Shown here: positions 43,635 to 52,474 of the stretch, piece by piece
Layout of the letters: every line of letters starts with the position of its first letter
Position numbering within the stretch: the stretch's first letter is position 1
NCBI GenBank assembly: GCA_963839525.1
Contig: CAWIVJ010000019.1
Coordinates: 62,001-126,000, forward strand
DNA: 64,000 nt
Source: CAWIVJ01 sp963839525
Lineage (GTDB): Bacteria; Cyanobacteriota; Vampirovibrionia; Gastranaerophilales; Gastranaerophilaceae
Direction of reading: 5' to 3'
Position numbers and translations under genes: made by a program
Notes under the pieces: model-generated
Seen by the model: only the letters and a program-made list of their open reading frames with translations
Told to the model about the DNA's origin: nothing
Databases searched by the model: none

Positions 43635-44963
43635 TTAATTCGCAAAAAATCTCAAATAAACATAAGCTGAACTTAAAGAGAGTGAAATAAAGGTTATTAA
43701 AACTCCATATTTCATAAATTTTATGAATGAAATCGCATGACCCGAAGCAGAAGCAACTTCGGAAACAATTACATTTGCCGCTGCACCTATTAAAGTCATA
43801 TTTCCTCCCAAACAAGCGCCTAAAGACAAACACCACCAAAGTGGGTGGGTATATTCAACTCCCATTGTGCTTTGAATTTGCAATAACATAGGAGTCATTG
43901 TAACTGTATAAGGGATATTATCAATAATGCCGGAAAAAATACCTGATGCCCACAAAATTATCATAGCTGTTGCATGCTGAGAACCTTGGGTTGTGTCTAA
44001 AAGCCATTTTGCCATTAATGCAATACCGCCTGAGGCTTCAAGTCCGCCTATTATTATAAATAAACCTATAAAAAAGAAAATTGTATTCCACTCAATTTCT
44101 CTTAATATATGTTTTGGAGTTTCAAAAATCAAAAGAAAACTTGCTCCTGCCATTGCCACAACATAAGATTGAATATGAATTACGTCATGCAAAAGAAAAC
44201 CTAAAACAACAAGAACTAACGTAATTGAAGAACGAAGCATAAGAGGAAAATCAGTTATTGTCTTTGAATTATCAATCATTCTAACATGTGTCATTTTTTC
44301 AGGGGTAGTTTTAAGTTTTTTTCTAAAAATAAACATTAAAAAGCCTATAGTTACAAGCAGAACTAGAACTACAATATTTGTAAGTTCCAATAAAAAGTCT
44401 AAAAATGAAAATCCTGCTGCACTTCCTATTATTATGTTTGGTGGATCTCCGATTAAAGTTGCTGTTCCGCCTATATTTGATGTTAAAATTTCTGTTATTA
44501 ATAGAGGGATTGGATCAATATCAAGCTCCTTCGCAATAATAAAAGTAACAGGCATTATTAAAATTACAGTTGTTACATTGTCCAAAAAAGCCGAAGCTAC
44601 AGCGGTAAAAATACCAAGAGTAAATAAAACCCACTTGGGTCTTCCTTTAGTAAATTTTAATAATTCATTTGCAACCCAATTAAACATTCCGCTTCTTGCC
44701 GCTATATGAACAATAACCATCATTGAAACAAGAAGAAAAATAACATTAAAATCAATAAAATTTATAAAATATTCCGGATCAAAATTGCCATGATGACCTT
44801 TATTTTGAGACACTAAACCAAGTATTATCGTAAAAACTGCACCTAAAAGAACAATTGTTACTTTAGGAATTCTTTCAATTGCAACAAGTAAATATACAAG
44901 AAATAAAATTCCAGCAGAAAATTGAATATTATGAATTTGAATAAAATCATGAAGAAAATTCAT
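43635..44963 (-). CDS. ArsB/NhaD-family ion transporter
   Basis: 442 residues with about 11-12 membrane helices. SAFLDNVTTVILIMPVTFII and IGDPPNIIIGSAAGFSFLDF, with a second copy SGIIDNIPYTVTMTPMLL and GACLGGNMTLIGAAANVIVSE, are the paired re-entrant loops of the ion transporter superfamily. Na+/H+ antiport (NhaD) is more likely than arsenite export, since no ars genes are near. No SD; the minus-strand TAAAAT (44970-44975) ends 6 bases before the ATG. Confidence 0.88.
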   Translation of the reverse strand: MNFLHDFIQIHNIQFSAGILFLVYLLVAIERIPKVTIVLLGAVFTIILGLVSQNKGHHGNFDPEYFINFIDFNVIFLLVSMMVIVHIAARSGMFNWVANELLKFTKGRPKWVLFTLGIFTAVASAFLDNVTTVILIMPVTFIIAKELDIDPIPLLITEILTSNIGGTATLIGDPPNIIIGSAAGFSFLDFLLELTNIVVLVLLVTIGFLMFIFRKKLKTTPEKMTHVRMIDNSKTITDFPLMLRSSITLVLVVLGFLLHDVIHIQSYVVAMAGASFLLIFETPKHILREIEWNTIFFFIGLFIIIGGLEASGGIALMAKWLLDTTQGSQHATAMIILWASGIFSGIIDNIPYTVTMTPMLLQIQSTMGVEYTHPLWWCLSLGACLGGNMTLIGAAANVIVSEVASASGHAISFIKFMKYGVLITFISLSLSSAYVYLRFFAN

Positions 44964-45014
44964 TTTTATATTTTACAACAAACAAAAGACAGAATAAAGA
45001 TATTTGCAATGATT

Positions 45015-47249
45015 TTAATCTTTATTGGCAAATTCAAGATATAATTTCATAGCTCTTTCTTTGGCAGATTTATAAATTTCTTTACGTACTAATTCTTTAT
45101 AAAGATCTGTTCTTTTACCTTTAAAATGTCCCATTATTGCAGCATATTTTTCTATCTCTTTTTTATCTTTCCCTGCAGCATAAGCTTTTGTTTTTGCGTC
45201 AGTTCCGGAAGGTCTTATTTCAATAAATTTGTCATCAAACTTAAAGTACGTTCCATCACCAACAAATTTTATTTCCTTAAGGTCTGAAAAATCAAGCTCA
45301 ACAAAAGCATCGTTAAGAATTTGTTTTACTTGCTCTAAAGATATAATATTATAATCAACTCCGAGAGCAAGAGTTAAAAAGAACAAATCATTCTTAGTCC
45401 GCTGTTTTTCACCCTCTTTTTTTTCCTCATTTAATTTTTTAATATCCGGCTCAGATTCATTGTAATAAGAAATATCTGCTCTGGTATCAAATTTACCCTT
45501 AATTTTATTTGCTTCAATAACTTCAACAAAATTTTGAGATAAAGTTTTATTCCTCTTTTCAAGTCTTGAAACTAACGAAGAAATAACAATTATTGCTTCT
45601 GTAGCACTTTTTTCTCTCATTGCAATTGCTTCATAACCCTTCTCTGAATGAATTAATTTTTTAGATCCCATAATCATTCCGCCCGATTCTTCACCTGCAA
45701 AAAGCAATCTTGGATTAACCCCCAGGTTAACTTTTTCACCAAATATATCGGTTAAAATAATTTCTTCTAAAGGTTTCTCTTTTAGTTTCTTTTCAACCTT
45801 TTTCATAATACTTGCAATTTCTTTAAATCCGACAGGAACATTAATAACTTTAACTCCGTTATTCTCTGCCCATTCATCCCATGCTATTGATGATGCGGTT
45901 GTTTTTATAATAAACCTCGGGCAATCATTCCATTCTCCGATAGATTTAAGTTTTTCAACTCTACAATTCATAAGCATTAAAAACGCCTGGTTTGCACTAA
46001 AAATAGTTAATATTCTTTCTTCAGAAAGCCTTAAATAATCGATCCCCGCTTTTTCAAGAAATTCAATGCTATCTGCGCTTTCAATTTGCGTTACGGTAAT
46101 CCTGTCATGGTCAGGATCTGTTATTAATATAACCGTATTTAAAGGATAATTAGAAAGTTTTTTATCATAATTCATAGATTCAATTACAGGAAAATATTTT
46201 TCTCCTCTATAATTTTGCGATGTTACCGTTGCATCAACAGAATAATCATAAAAACAACATTTACCCTTACTGTCTTTATCATATTTACCGATTGAATGGA
46301 AAAATGGATCTTCTTCTACGTTTAACCAATCAAATTTGCTTGATATTTCTAATTTATCAAGAACTCTGCTAAGTGTTCTGTAAGCACTTCCTCCAACATT
46401 TTCAATAACAATTTTATTTTTAAATTCTTTTATAAGATCAATATTAAATTTTCTGGCAACACCTGTTTGCAAGTACTTAATGTACAAATCTATTCCATCA
46501 TTTAATTTAGTCATTTCTTTTTCATCAATCAAATTGTCATTAGCAGCTGCAAATTTAATTTCGTAATAACCTTTTTTTTCAGCTTCTTCAAAAATTTCTT
46601 TAATTTTATTGACAAATTCCATTGATTCCTCGGGTAAATACTGCCCTCCTTGTGAATTTAAATCTTTTGTAGCATTTTTAACAGAGATTCCATGACTTGA
46701 TGTGATGTATTCTCCGCCGAGTAAACCTAGCTTATAAATTAAAAAGGAAACAAGCCAAATTGGAATTGGTTTTTTGTCTACAGAAACAAGTGTTTTTATC
46801 CCATAAGCGGTCTGAATTCTTGCAATAGCTTCTAAATATAATTGTGAATTATATCTAACTTCACACCCTGCAAGTTTTGTAGGAGATTTATAACCTTTTT
46901 CCTTTATTACCAGAACTTTTGCGATAGTAGCAAGAGTAATTCCAATTAAATTTATTGGAAACCTCGTATCTTGTGGATAAAGAATATTTTGAGGACCTCT
47001 AATGCCTGCCGTTGAAATCCTTGCTTCTTGCTCGTACTGTTCCAGCCATTTCCACAGACCAAGTCCTTCCGGATTGCTTTCTTTGTCGTATTTGTATAGA
47101 TATTCTCGTTTTAATTTAAAAGTAAATGTATTTTTATTCCTTAAGTTGATTAAATTTAATTTTTTAATTCTTTCTGGAGTTTTTTCTTCAACACTTTTAA
47201 ATAATTCTTTTTCTAATTCACAAGAAGCTTTCTTTTTTGTTATTTTCAT
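45015..47249 (-). CDS. Phosphohexomutase-family protein, extended
   Basis: 744 residues; the family core is about 450-580. It has TSSHGIS (about 181-187, catalytic Ser) in place of TASHNP, metal loop LITDPDHDR (about 383), sugar loop FAGEESGGM (about 520) and phosphate loop IRPSGTDAKTKAYAAG (about 700). Extra length lies in the N-terminal 60 residues, an insert before the metal loop and one near 610-640. Probably a phosphogluco- or phosphomannomutase. Start ATG at 47249 with GAGGTG; a GTG at 47258 is less likely. Confidence 0.85.
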   Translation of the reverse strand: MKITKKKASCELEKELFKSVEEKTPERIKKLNLINLRNKNTFTFKLKREYLYKYDKESNPEGLGLWKWLEQYEQEARISTAGIRGPQNILYPQDTRFPINLIGITLATIAKVLVIKEKGYKSPTKLAGCEVRYNSQLYLEAIARIQTAYGIKTLVSVDKKPIPIWLVSFLIYKLGLLGGEYITSSHGISVKNATKDLNSQGGQYLPEESMEFVNKIKEIFEEAEKKGYYEIKFAAANDNLIDEKEMTKLNDGIDLYIKYLQTGVARKFNIDLIKEFKNKIVIENVGGSAYRTLSRVLDKLEISSKFDWLNVEEDPFFHSIGKYDKDSKGKCCFYDYSVDATVTSQNYRGEKYFPVIESMNYDKKLSNYPLNTVILITDPDHDRITVTQIESADSIEFLEKAGIDYLRLSEERILTIFSANQAFLMLMNCRVEKLKSIGEWNDCPRFIIKTTASSIAWDEWAENNGVKVINVPVGFKEIASIMKKVEKKLKEKPLEEIILTDIFGEKVNLGVNPRLLFAGEESGGMIMGSKKLIHSEKGYEAIAMREKSATEAIIVISSLVSRLEKRNKTLSQNFVEVIEANKIKGKFDTRADISYYNESEPDIKKLNEEKKEGEKQRTKNDLFFLTLALGVDYNIISLEQVKQILNDAFVELDFSDLKEIKFVGDGTYFKFDDKFIEIRPSGTDAKTKAYAAGKDKKEIEKYAAIMGHFKGKRTDLYKELVRKEIYKSAKERAMKLYLEFANKD

Positions 47250-47340
47250 TATAAACACCTCATTCAGAAAAATACTTAACTAATAATAACATAAAAATTG
47301 TGTTTATTGTAAAATTATCCTTAAAAAGGAGTATGAATTC

Positions 47341-48021
47341 ATGGTGAAAAAAATAAAAGAACCAAAAAATTATACAAAAAGAACTGAAGAAGATTACAAT
47401 GTACCTAGAGCTCTTTTTCAATGGCTTGTAACAAAATTTTGGTATGGAATGTTATATAAATTTGTGTATAGACTTGAAGTTTACGGTAAAGAAAACATCC
47501 CAAAAACAAATGATTATGTTGTTGTCGGTAACCATCTTTCCACTCTTGATCCGCCTCTTTTGGCAAATGTTTTGCCAAATCCTGTTGCATTTATGGGAAA
47601 ACAAGAACTTTTCACTCATCCGGTATTAAAAATACTGCTTGATTGGTTAGGAGTTTTTGCAGTAAATAGAGATAATGTCGGAGTTTCTACGATAAGAACC
47701 GCAAAATCTATTAAAAATACAAAATGGGTTTTAGGACTATTTCCGCAAGGAACAAGAGAGTCAGGAATAGAAATACATAAAGTTACAAAAGGCTTTGTCG
47801 GGCTTGCAAAGGCTACTAAATGTAATATTCTTCCTATCGGTATCATTGGAACAGATAAGCCAAAAAAAATTCCTTTTACCGGTAAAATTATTGTAAAAAT
47901 AGGACCTATTATAAAATTATCCGAAAATACCGAAGAAATGTTTAATCAATGGATAAGTTCGATTGAAAATTTAACGGGATTTAAATATGTCCCACAAGAA
48001 ATAAACAATGTTAAAAACTAA
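47341..48021 (+). CDS. plsC: 1-acyl-glycerol-3-phosphate acyltransferase
   Basis: 226 residues. Motif I VVGNHLSTLDPPLLA (His-x4-Asp), motif III LFPQGTRESG and VAFMGKQELF (motif II) are textbook PlsC. Makes phosphatidic acid at the inner membrane. SD AAGGAG at start. Paralogue follows 5 bases later. Confidence 0.9.
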   Translation: MVKKIKEPKNYTKRTEEDYNVPRALFQWLVTKFWYGMLYKFVYRLEVYGKENIPKTNDYVVVGNHLSTLDPPLLANVLPNPVAFMGKQELFTHPVLKILLDWLGVFAVNRDNVGVSTIRTAKSIKNTKWVLGLFPQGTRESGIEIHKVTKGFVGLAKATKCNILPIGIIGTDKPKKIPFTGKIIVKIGPIIKLSENTEEMFNQWISSIENLTGFKYVPQEINNVKN

Positions 48022-48026
48022 TACTT

Positions 48027-48752
48027 ATGCTATTAAAAGGGGGTGGCAATATTAAGTGCGTTGGAAAAAAAGAAAAAAAAAATTATGCTAGAAGATATGT
48101 AAATGAATATCATATTTGGAGGGGATTATTTCAAGCTTTTGTTGTCTACATTATGTCTTATCCTTTCCTTAAAATTGTATACAATATAAAAAGAGAAGGT
48201 ACTGAAAATATTTCAAAAACAGGAAGGTACATTTACACAGGAAATCATGTTTCTATGTTTGATCCTATTTTGCTTTCTTTTGCGGTAGGAAAACCTATTG
48301 TTTACATTGCAAAACAAGAGCTTTTTGAAGGCGGTAAACTAGCATGGTGGGTAAAAAGACTCGGCGCTGTTTCTGTTAATCGTAAAAAGCCTGAAATTGC
48401 AACCTTTAAAACAGTAAGGGAGGTTTTTAACACAAAAGGCTGGTCTTTAGGTATTTTCCCACAGGGAGGAATTAAAGATAATAAAAAAATAGAAAATTTA
48501 CAAAAAGGATTTGCTGTTATTGCAAAAAACGCAAAAGCTGATATTATACCTGTTTCTATAATAGGCTTTGAAGGTTACACTAAAAAACCTTTTTCACAAA
48601 ATATCAGAATTAAAATAAATAAACCGATTTCATATAAATTACCTGTTGAAGAAATTGTGTTTCAATGGGCAAAACAAATTTGTGATGATACAGGATTTGA
48701 AAATTGCATAGAAGAAGAGTCTATAAAAGTTAAAGTTAAAGTTGAAGTATAG
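48027..48752 (+). CDS. 1-acyl-glycerol-3-phosphate acyltransferase paralogue
   Basis: 241 residues. TGNHVSMFDPILLSFA (motif I), IVYIAKQELFEG (II), IFPQGGIKDN (III). Sequence is about as close to the upstream PlsC as tandem paralogues usually are. The only in-frame ATG is 48027, but AGGGGGTGG lies inside the coding sequence (48036-48044), about 4 bases before an ATT codon at 48049 and upstream of the conserved part, so the true start may be a non-ATG codon there. Confidence 0.88.
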   Translation: MLLKGGGNIKCVGKKEKKNYARRYVNEYHIWRGLFQAFVVYIMSYPFLKIVYNIKREGTENISKTGRYIYTGNHVSMFDPILLSFAVGKPIVYIAKQELFEGGKLAWWVKRLGAVSVNRKKPEIATFKTVREVFNTKGWSLGIFPQGGIKDNKKIENLQKGFAVIAKNAKADIIPVSIIGFEGYTKKPFSQNIRIKINKPISYKLPVEEIVFQWAKQICDDTGFENCIEEESIKVKVKVEV

Positions 48753-48841
48753 TATTAAGTTTCTTAACTATTTTATAGAAAATTTCTTGGCTTTATTGTA
48801 TCATTTACACATTGATTTAAATAAAAGAAAGTGAGTACTTA

Positions 48842-49168
48842 ATGAATTCAGCAGTTATTGTAGGTAGAGCAGGGCAAGATCCCGAGGTTAAATATTTTGA
48901 ATCAGGCAAAGTAAAAACAACTTTTTCTTTAGCTGTTAATCGTTGGGATCCAAAAACAAAATCAGAAATTGCAGACTGGTTTAATATTGATGTTTGGGAT
49001 AAACAGGCAGAGTTTGCCGGAGAATATATAAAAAAAGGCCGCCTTGTTGCAGTTGACGGAAGAATTGCTTTAAACAAATGGACAGATGCCGCAGGAGCCG
49101 AAAAACAAAGATTTAACATTATTGCGAATAATGTAAGACTGTTAGGATCTAAAAAGGATGAAGTCTAA
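48842..49168 (+). CDS. Single-stranded DNA-binding protein, short form
   Basis: 108 residues. OB fold with MNSAVIVGRAGQDPEVKYFESG, ADWFNIDVWDKQAEFAGEYIKKGRLVAVDGRI and FNIIANNVRLLGS. The usual disordered linker and acidic tail (DDDIPF) are absent; it ends GSKKDEV. Tail-less SSBs occur in cyanobacteria and in secondary paralogues, so another full-length ssb may exist elsewhere. GTGAGT sequence upstream as weak SD. Confidence 0.9.
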   Translation: MNSAVIVGRAGQDPEVKYFESGKVKTTFSLAVNRWDPKTKSEIADWFNIDVWDKQAEFAGEYIKKGRLVAVDGRIALNKWTDAAGAEKQRFNIIANNVRLLGSKKDEV

Positions 49169-49171
49169 ATT

Positions 49172-50476
49172 ATGATTATTTCCAACCTGATAGGTATTAT
49201 AGCAGATGATTTAACTGGTGCAAATGATACAGCATTACAATTCCATCTAAGAGGGTCTAATACACAAATTCTGTTAGATTATGAGGGACATTTACAAAAT
49301 CTAAAAAATGCTCAAACTTGGGCAATTTCTACAGAGACCCGAAATGTAGAACCTAATATAGCTTATAATAAAGTTAAATCTGCTACTAAAACATTTATTG
49401 ATAAACTAAGTTTAGAATTTTTTTATAAAAAAATAGATTCAACATTAAGAGGAAATATTGCTGTAGAAACTCTTGCAATGCTTGAAGTATTGAACTGGAA
49501 TGCCGCGGTTATTGTTCCGGCATTTCCTTCTGAAGGAAGGATAACGGTTGGGGGATACCATCTTTTAAAGGGGGTTCCAATTGAAAGAACCGAACTCGCA
49601 AGAGACGTTCATTCTCCGATTTTTGAATCACATGTTCCGACTTTATTAGAAAGTCAATTGGATGATGAAAGCAAAGAGCTAATAGGTCTGGTTGAATTAT
49701 CAACTATTATGAATGGTGCCGGTCCGATTTTGTTTAAAATAAACGAACTTATTGAACAAGGGAAAAAATTAATTGTTACGGACGCTGTTTCAACAACAGA
49801 CATTGAACAGATTGTTTTAGCGATTAACAAATCTGATTATAACATTTTACCAACAGGTTCTGCTGCTTGTGCTCAAGTTTTTGGGAATATTTGGCTGCCA
49901 GAAATGAAACATCAGCATATTTCAAAAACTATTCCTGAATTACCTAAACTTATTGTATCAGGAAGTGCAACACAAATAACCGAAAACCAAATTAAAAAAT
50001 TATCTGACAGCGATGATTTTGATAACACTTATTTTATAAACTTGGATTTAAAAACAATTCTTTCAGGAGTGAATAAAGAGTTGATAGATAGAGTTGTAAA
50101 TAATCTGGGACAAAAAAACATTGTTGTGGTAAATACGTCTTACCTTATAAAAGATTTTGACGGATTTTCTGATGAATGCTTAAATGCAGGACTTACAAAA
50201 CCTAAGCTTGCATCGCAAATAACAGATTTCTTAGCTGAACTTACAAAAATTGTGGTAAGCAAAAGAGATGTAATTTTAATAACCTTAGGTGGAGAAACTT
50301 CTTATAAATGCTGTTCAGCGATTGATTCTCTTCAACTGCAGCTTGTTGATGAAGTTGCCCCGTCCATAGCATTAAGTATTGACCACAAAGCACAATGGAT
50401 TGTCGCCAAATCAGGAAATTTAGGTACTTCAAACACCTTAATTGATATTTTAAAATATTTTGAAACGCATGAATAA
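49172..50476 (+). CDS. DUF1537 four-carbon acid sugar kinase family
   Basis: 434 residues. IGIIADDLTGANDTALQFHLRG opens the family, with KKIDSTLRGNIAVET and AFPSEGRIT, and a C-terminal ATP-binding part with TLGGETS and GNLGTSNTLIDIL. Known members phosphorylate erythronate/threonate-type acids or 4-hydroxy-L-threonine. The next gene, pdxA, overlaps it by 8 bases, consistent with a kinase-dehydrogenase pair. Whether it serves acid-sugar breakdown or vitamin B6 supply is not decided by sequence. Confidence 0.85.
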   Translation: MIISNLIGIIADDLTGANDTALQFHLRGSNTQILLDYEGHLQNLKNAQTWAISTETRNVEPNIAYNKVKSATKTFIDKLSLEFFYKKIDSTLRGNIAVETLAMLEVLNWNAAVIVPAFPSEGRITVGGYHLLKGVPIERTELARDVHSPIFESHVPTLLESQLDDESKELIGLVELSTIMNGAGPILFKINELIEQGKKLIVTDAVSTTDIEQIVLAINKSDYNILPTGSAACAQVFGNIWLPEMKHQHISKTIPELPKLIVSGSATQITENQIKKLSDSDDFDNTYFINLDLKTILSGVNKELIDRVVNNLGQKNIVVVNTSYLIKDFDGFSDECLNAGLTKPKLASQITDFLAELTKIVVSKRDVILITLGGETSYKCCSAIDSLQLQLVDEVAPSIALSIDHKAQWIVAKSGNLGTSNTLIDILKYFETHE

Positions 50477-51452
50477 ATTTAACAAAAAAATTGCAATTAC
50501 TACAGGTGATGTTAACGGTATCGGAGCTGAAATTACAATAAAAGCTCTTAAACGTCTTGATTTGCCGGAAGAAAACGTTGTTTTAATTTCAAACAAGGAT
50601 ATTTTAAGTTTTTATGGTGGAATAAGTGGTTACAAAACTATTGAACTTGATTTTGATAAAAAAAATATTTTACCCGGGAAAATTACTGCACAAAGCGGAG
50701 AATTTAGTTTTCAAACACTAAAAAAAGCTTGTGAAATGGCAAAAAACGGTAAAATTGACGCAATTGTTACTGCACCTGTTTCAAAAGAAGCATTGCATCT
50801 GGCAGGACATAAATTTAACGGGCAAACAGAAATTTTGCAACATTTTTTAGCCCATGACGAACAGCATGCAGAAATGCTTTTTATTGCAAATGATTTTAGA
50901 GTTTTGCTTTTAACAAGGCATTTACCTTTAAAAGAAATCTCTTTGAATAAAGAAGAAACAATTAAAAAAATTACTGATTTGAATAAATTTTTCAAGGCGA
51001 ATTTGGGCATTTTAATGCCCAAATTCGCCTTATGTGCACTAAATCCTCATGCCGGCGAAAGTGGAATTTTAGGACGTGAAGAAATTGAGATTTTACAACC
51101 GGCGATAAATATATTAAGGGATAAAGGTATTGATATTACCAATCCAATGCCAGCTGATACATTATTTATTAATGCTGCAAAATCTTATTTAAATTTGCCT
51201 ACGAATAAACGAGTAGAACAAACAAAAAGCTTAAATGTTTACCCCCTTTATGACTGTTATATTGCTTGCTATCATGATCAGGGATTAATACCTATTAAAA
51301 CTGTTGCCGCTGAAAAAACAGTTAATATGACAATAGGGCTGGATATAATAAGAACATCACCAAGTCACGGAACAGCATTTGATATTGCAGGTAAAAATCT
51401 GGCAGATGAAACCAGTATGATAGAAGCTATTAAATTAATTTTTAATTTATAA
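50469..51452 (+). CDS. pdxA: 4-hydroxythreonine-4-phosphate dehydrogenase family
   Basis: 327 residues. KIAITTGDVNGIGAEITIKAL, TAPVSKEALHLAGHKFNGQTE, LNPHAGESGILGREEI and the metal/phosphate end YHDQGLIPIKTVA, SPSHGTAFDIAG are PdxA motifs. ATG at 50469, 8 bases inside the kinase gene. It could be PdxA proper or a PdxA2 partner of DUF1537. A 38-base near-perfect palindrome lies inside the coding region (50994-51031). No pdxJ in the window. Confidence 0.9.
   Translation: MNKFNKKIAITTGDVNGIGAEITIKALKRLDLPEENVVLISNKDILSFYGGISGYKTIELDFDKKNILPGKITAQSGEFSFQTLKKACEMAKNGKIDAIVTAPVSKEALHLAGHKFNGQTEILQHFLAHDEQHAEMLFIANDFRVLLLTRHLPLKEISLNKEETIKKITDLNKFFKANLGILMPKFALCALNPHAGESGILGREEIEILQPAINILRDKGIDITNPMPADTLFINAAKSYLNLPTNKRVEQTKSLNVYPLYDCYIACYHDQGLIPIKTVAAEKTVNMTIGLDIIRTSPSHGTAFDIAGKNLADETSMIEAIKLIFNL
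50994..51031. repeat. Perfect palindrome inside pdxA, 18-bp arms
   Basis: AAGGCGAATTTGGGCATT, two T, AATGCCCAAATTCGCCTT: 18 of 18 arm bases complementary, loop 2. Codes for KANLGILMPKFAL in PdxA without changing its length. Extremely unlikely by chance. Confidence 0.95.
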
Positions 51453-51475
51453 ATCAATGAAGAATATATTATTAA

Positions 51476-52474
51476 TTAAAGCTTAACAAGACTAAAAGCT
51501 GTATTTACCCCTCCGATTTTCTCTTTATGGAGAGTAAATATATCAGTTTTATTTTGAAATTTTATTAAATCATTTTCAATCATTTCTTTATTGAGCCAGC
51601 CGAGTTGTTTTAGAGCTTCAATTAAACATATTGCACGGGCTTTCATATCACAATCCATTATTTTTATAACAAATCCTTCTTTTTGTTTAAGATTTAGCAA
51701 AATACAAAGTCCTCCTGCTCCGACTTTTGCAATCAAATCTTTATTTACTGTCATAATCGCAGTATCAAGTCTATCTTCACCTCCTGTTAAATAAGGGTTT
51801 TGAACAAATGCCTCACGGATTTTCAAATATTTTTTATCCAAAAATAAATTCAAGTAACCTTTAACCATATTTTCCAACGGCATTGAATATATTGGGACGC
51901 CACAGCCATCTTTTGTAGCAGGATAATCTCCGGAAGATATTTCACACAATTCATAAATCTTGTTTTTTATTGCAATTTGTAAAGGATGTTGCTTTTCATC
52001 ATAAGTTTTTAAATCCCATCCCATTTTTTTACAAATAGCCAGCATCATAACATGTTTTCCCGAGCAATTATTTTGAAAAATATCTTCCTTATTGCCTGAC
52101 AATAATAGTTTATTTTGTTCTGTTTCGCTCAAAGGTTTATGAAATCCGCATTTTAAATAACTTGCATCAAGTCCTGTTTTTTTTAAAAAGCCTTTAATTA
52201 CATCGGCATGGCAAGGTTCCCCTGCATGAGAAGCACAACAAACAGCCATTTCTGGCAATGTCATATTATAAAATTTATCCAGTCCAAAATCTATTACGAG
52301 AGAAGCTTGCAAAGGTTTTGCGCAGGAGCGAAGGTAAAAAGGATAATTATTATCATTCCCAATTTTAAACATATTACCATCAGCCGAAACTCTCACAAAT
52401 AATCCAAAATGTTCTTGCTCAATTAATCCGCTTCTTAAATATTCCAATAATTTAACAGGTTTATAATTAAACAT
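51476..52474 (-). CDS. L-asparaginase II family
   Basis: 332 residues. VRVSADGNMFKIG then FYLRSCAKPLQASLVID, VCCASHAGEPCHAD and NCSGKHVMMLAICKKMGW are the motifs of the Rhizobium-type asparaginase II family (distinct from AnsA/AnsB). Hydrolyses asparagine to aspartate and ammonia. Its start lies 8 bases inside the preceding minus-strand gene, so the two are coupled. Confidence 0.88.
   Translation of the reverse strand: MFNYKPVKLLEYLRSGLIEQEHFGLFVRVSADGNMFKIGNDNNYPFYLRSCAKPLQASLVIDFGLDKFYNMTLPEMAVCCASHAGEPCHADVIKGFLKKTGLDASYLKCGFHKPLSETEQNKLLLSGNKEDIFQNNCSGKHVMMLAICKKMGWDLKTYDEKQHPLQIAIKNKIYELCEISSGDYPATKDGCGVPIYSMPLENMVKGYLNLFLDKKYLKIREAFVQNPYLTGGEDRLDTAIMTVNKDLIAKVGAGGLCILLNLKQKEGFVIKIMDCDMKARAICLIEALKQLGWLNKEMIENDLIKFQNKTDIFTLHKEKIGGVNTAFSLVKL

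Noticed and set aside
43603..43839. 78-codon Cys-rich minus-strand frame
   Set aside because: It is out of frame inside the 3' end of the ArsB/NhaD transporter gene and has no SD.
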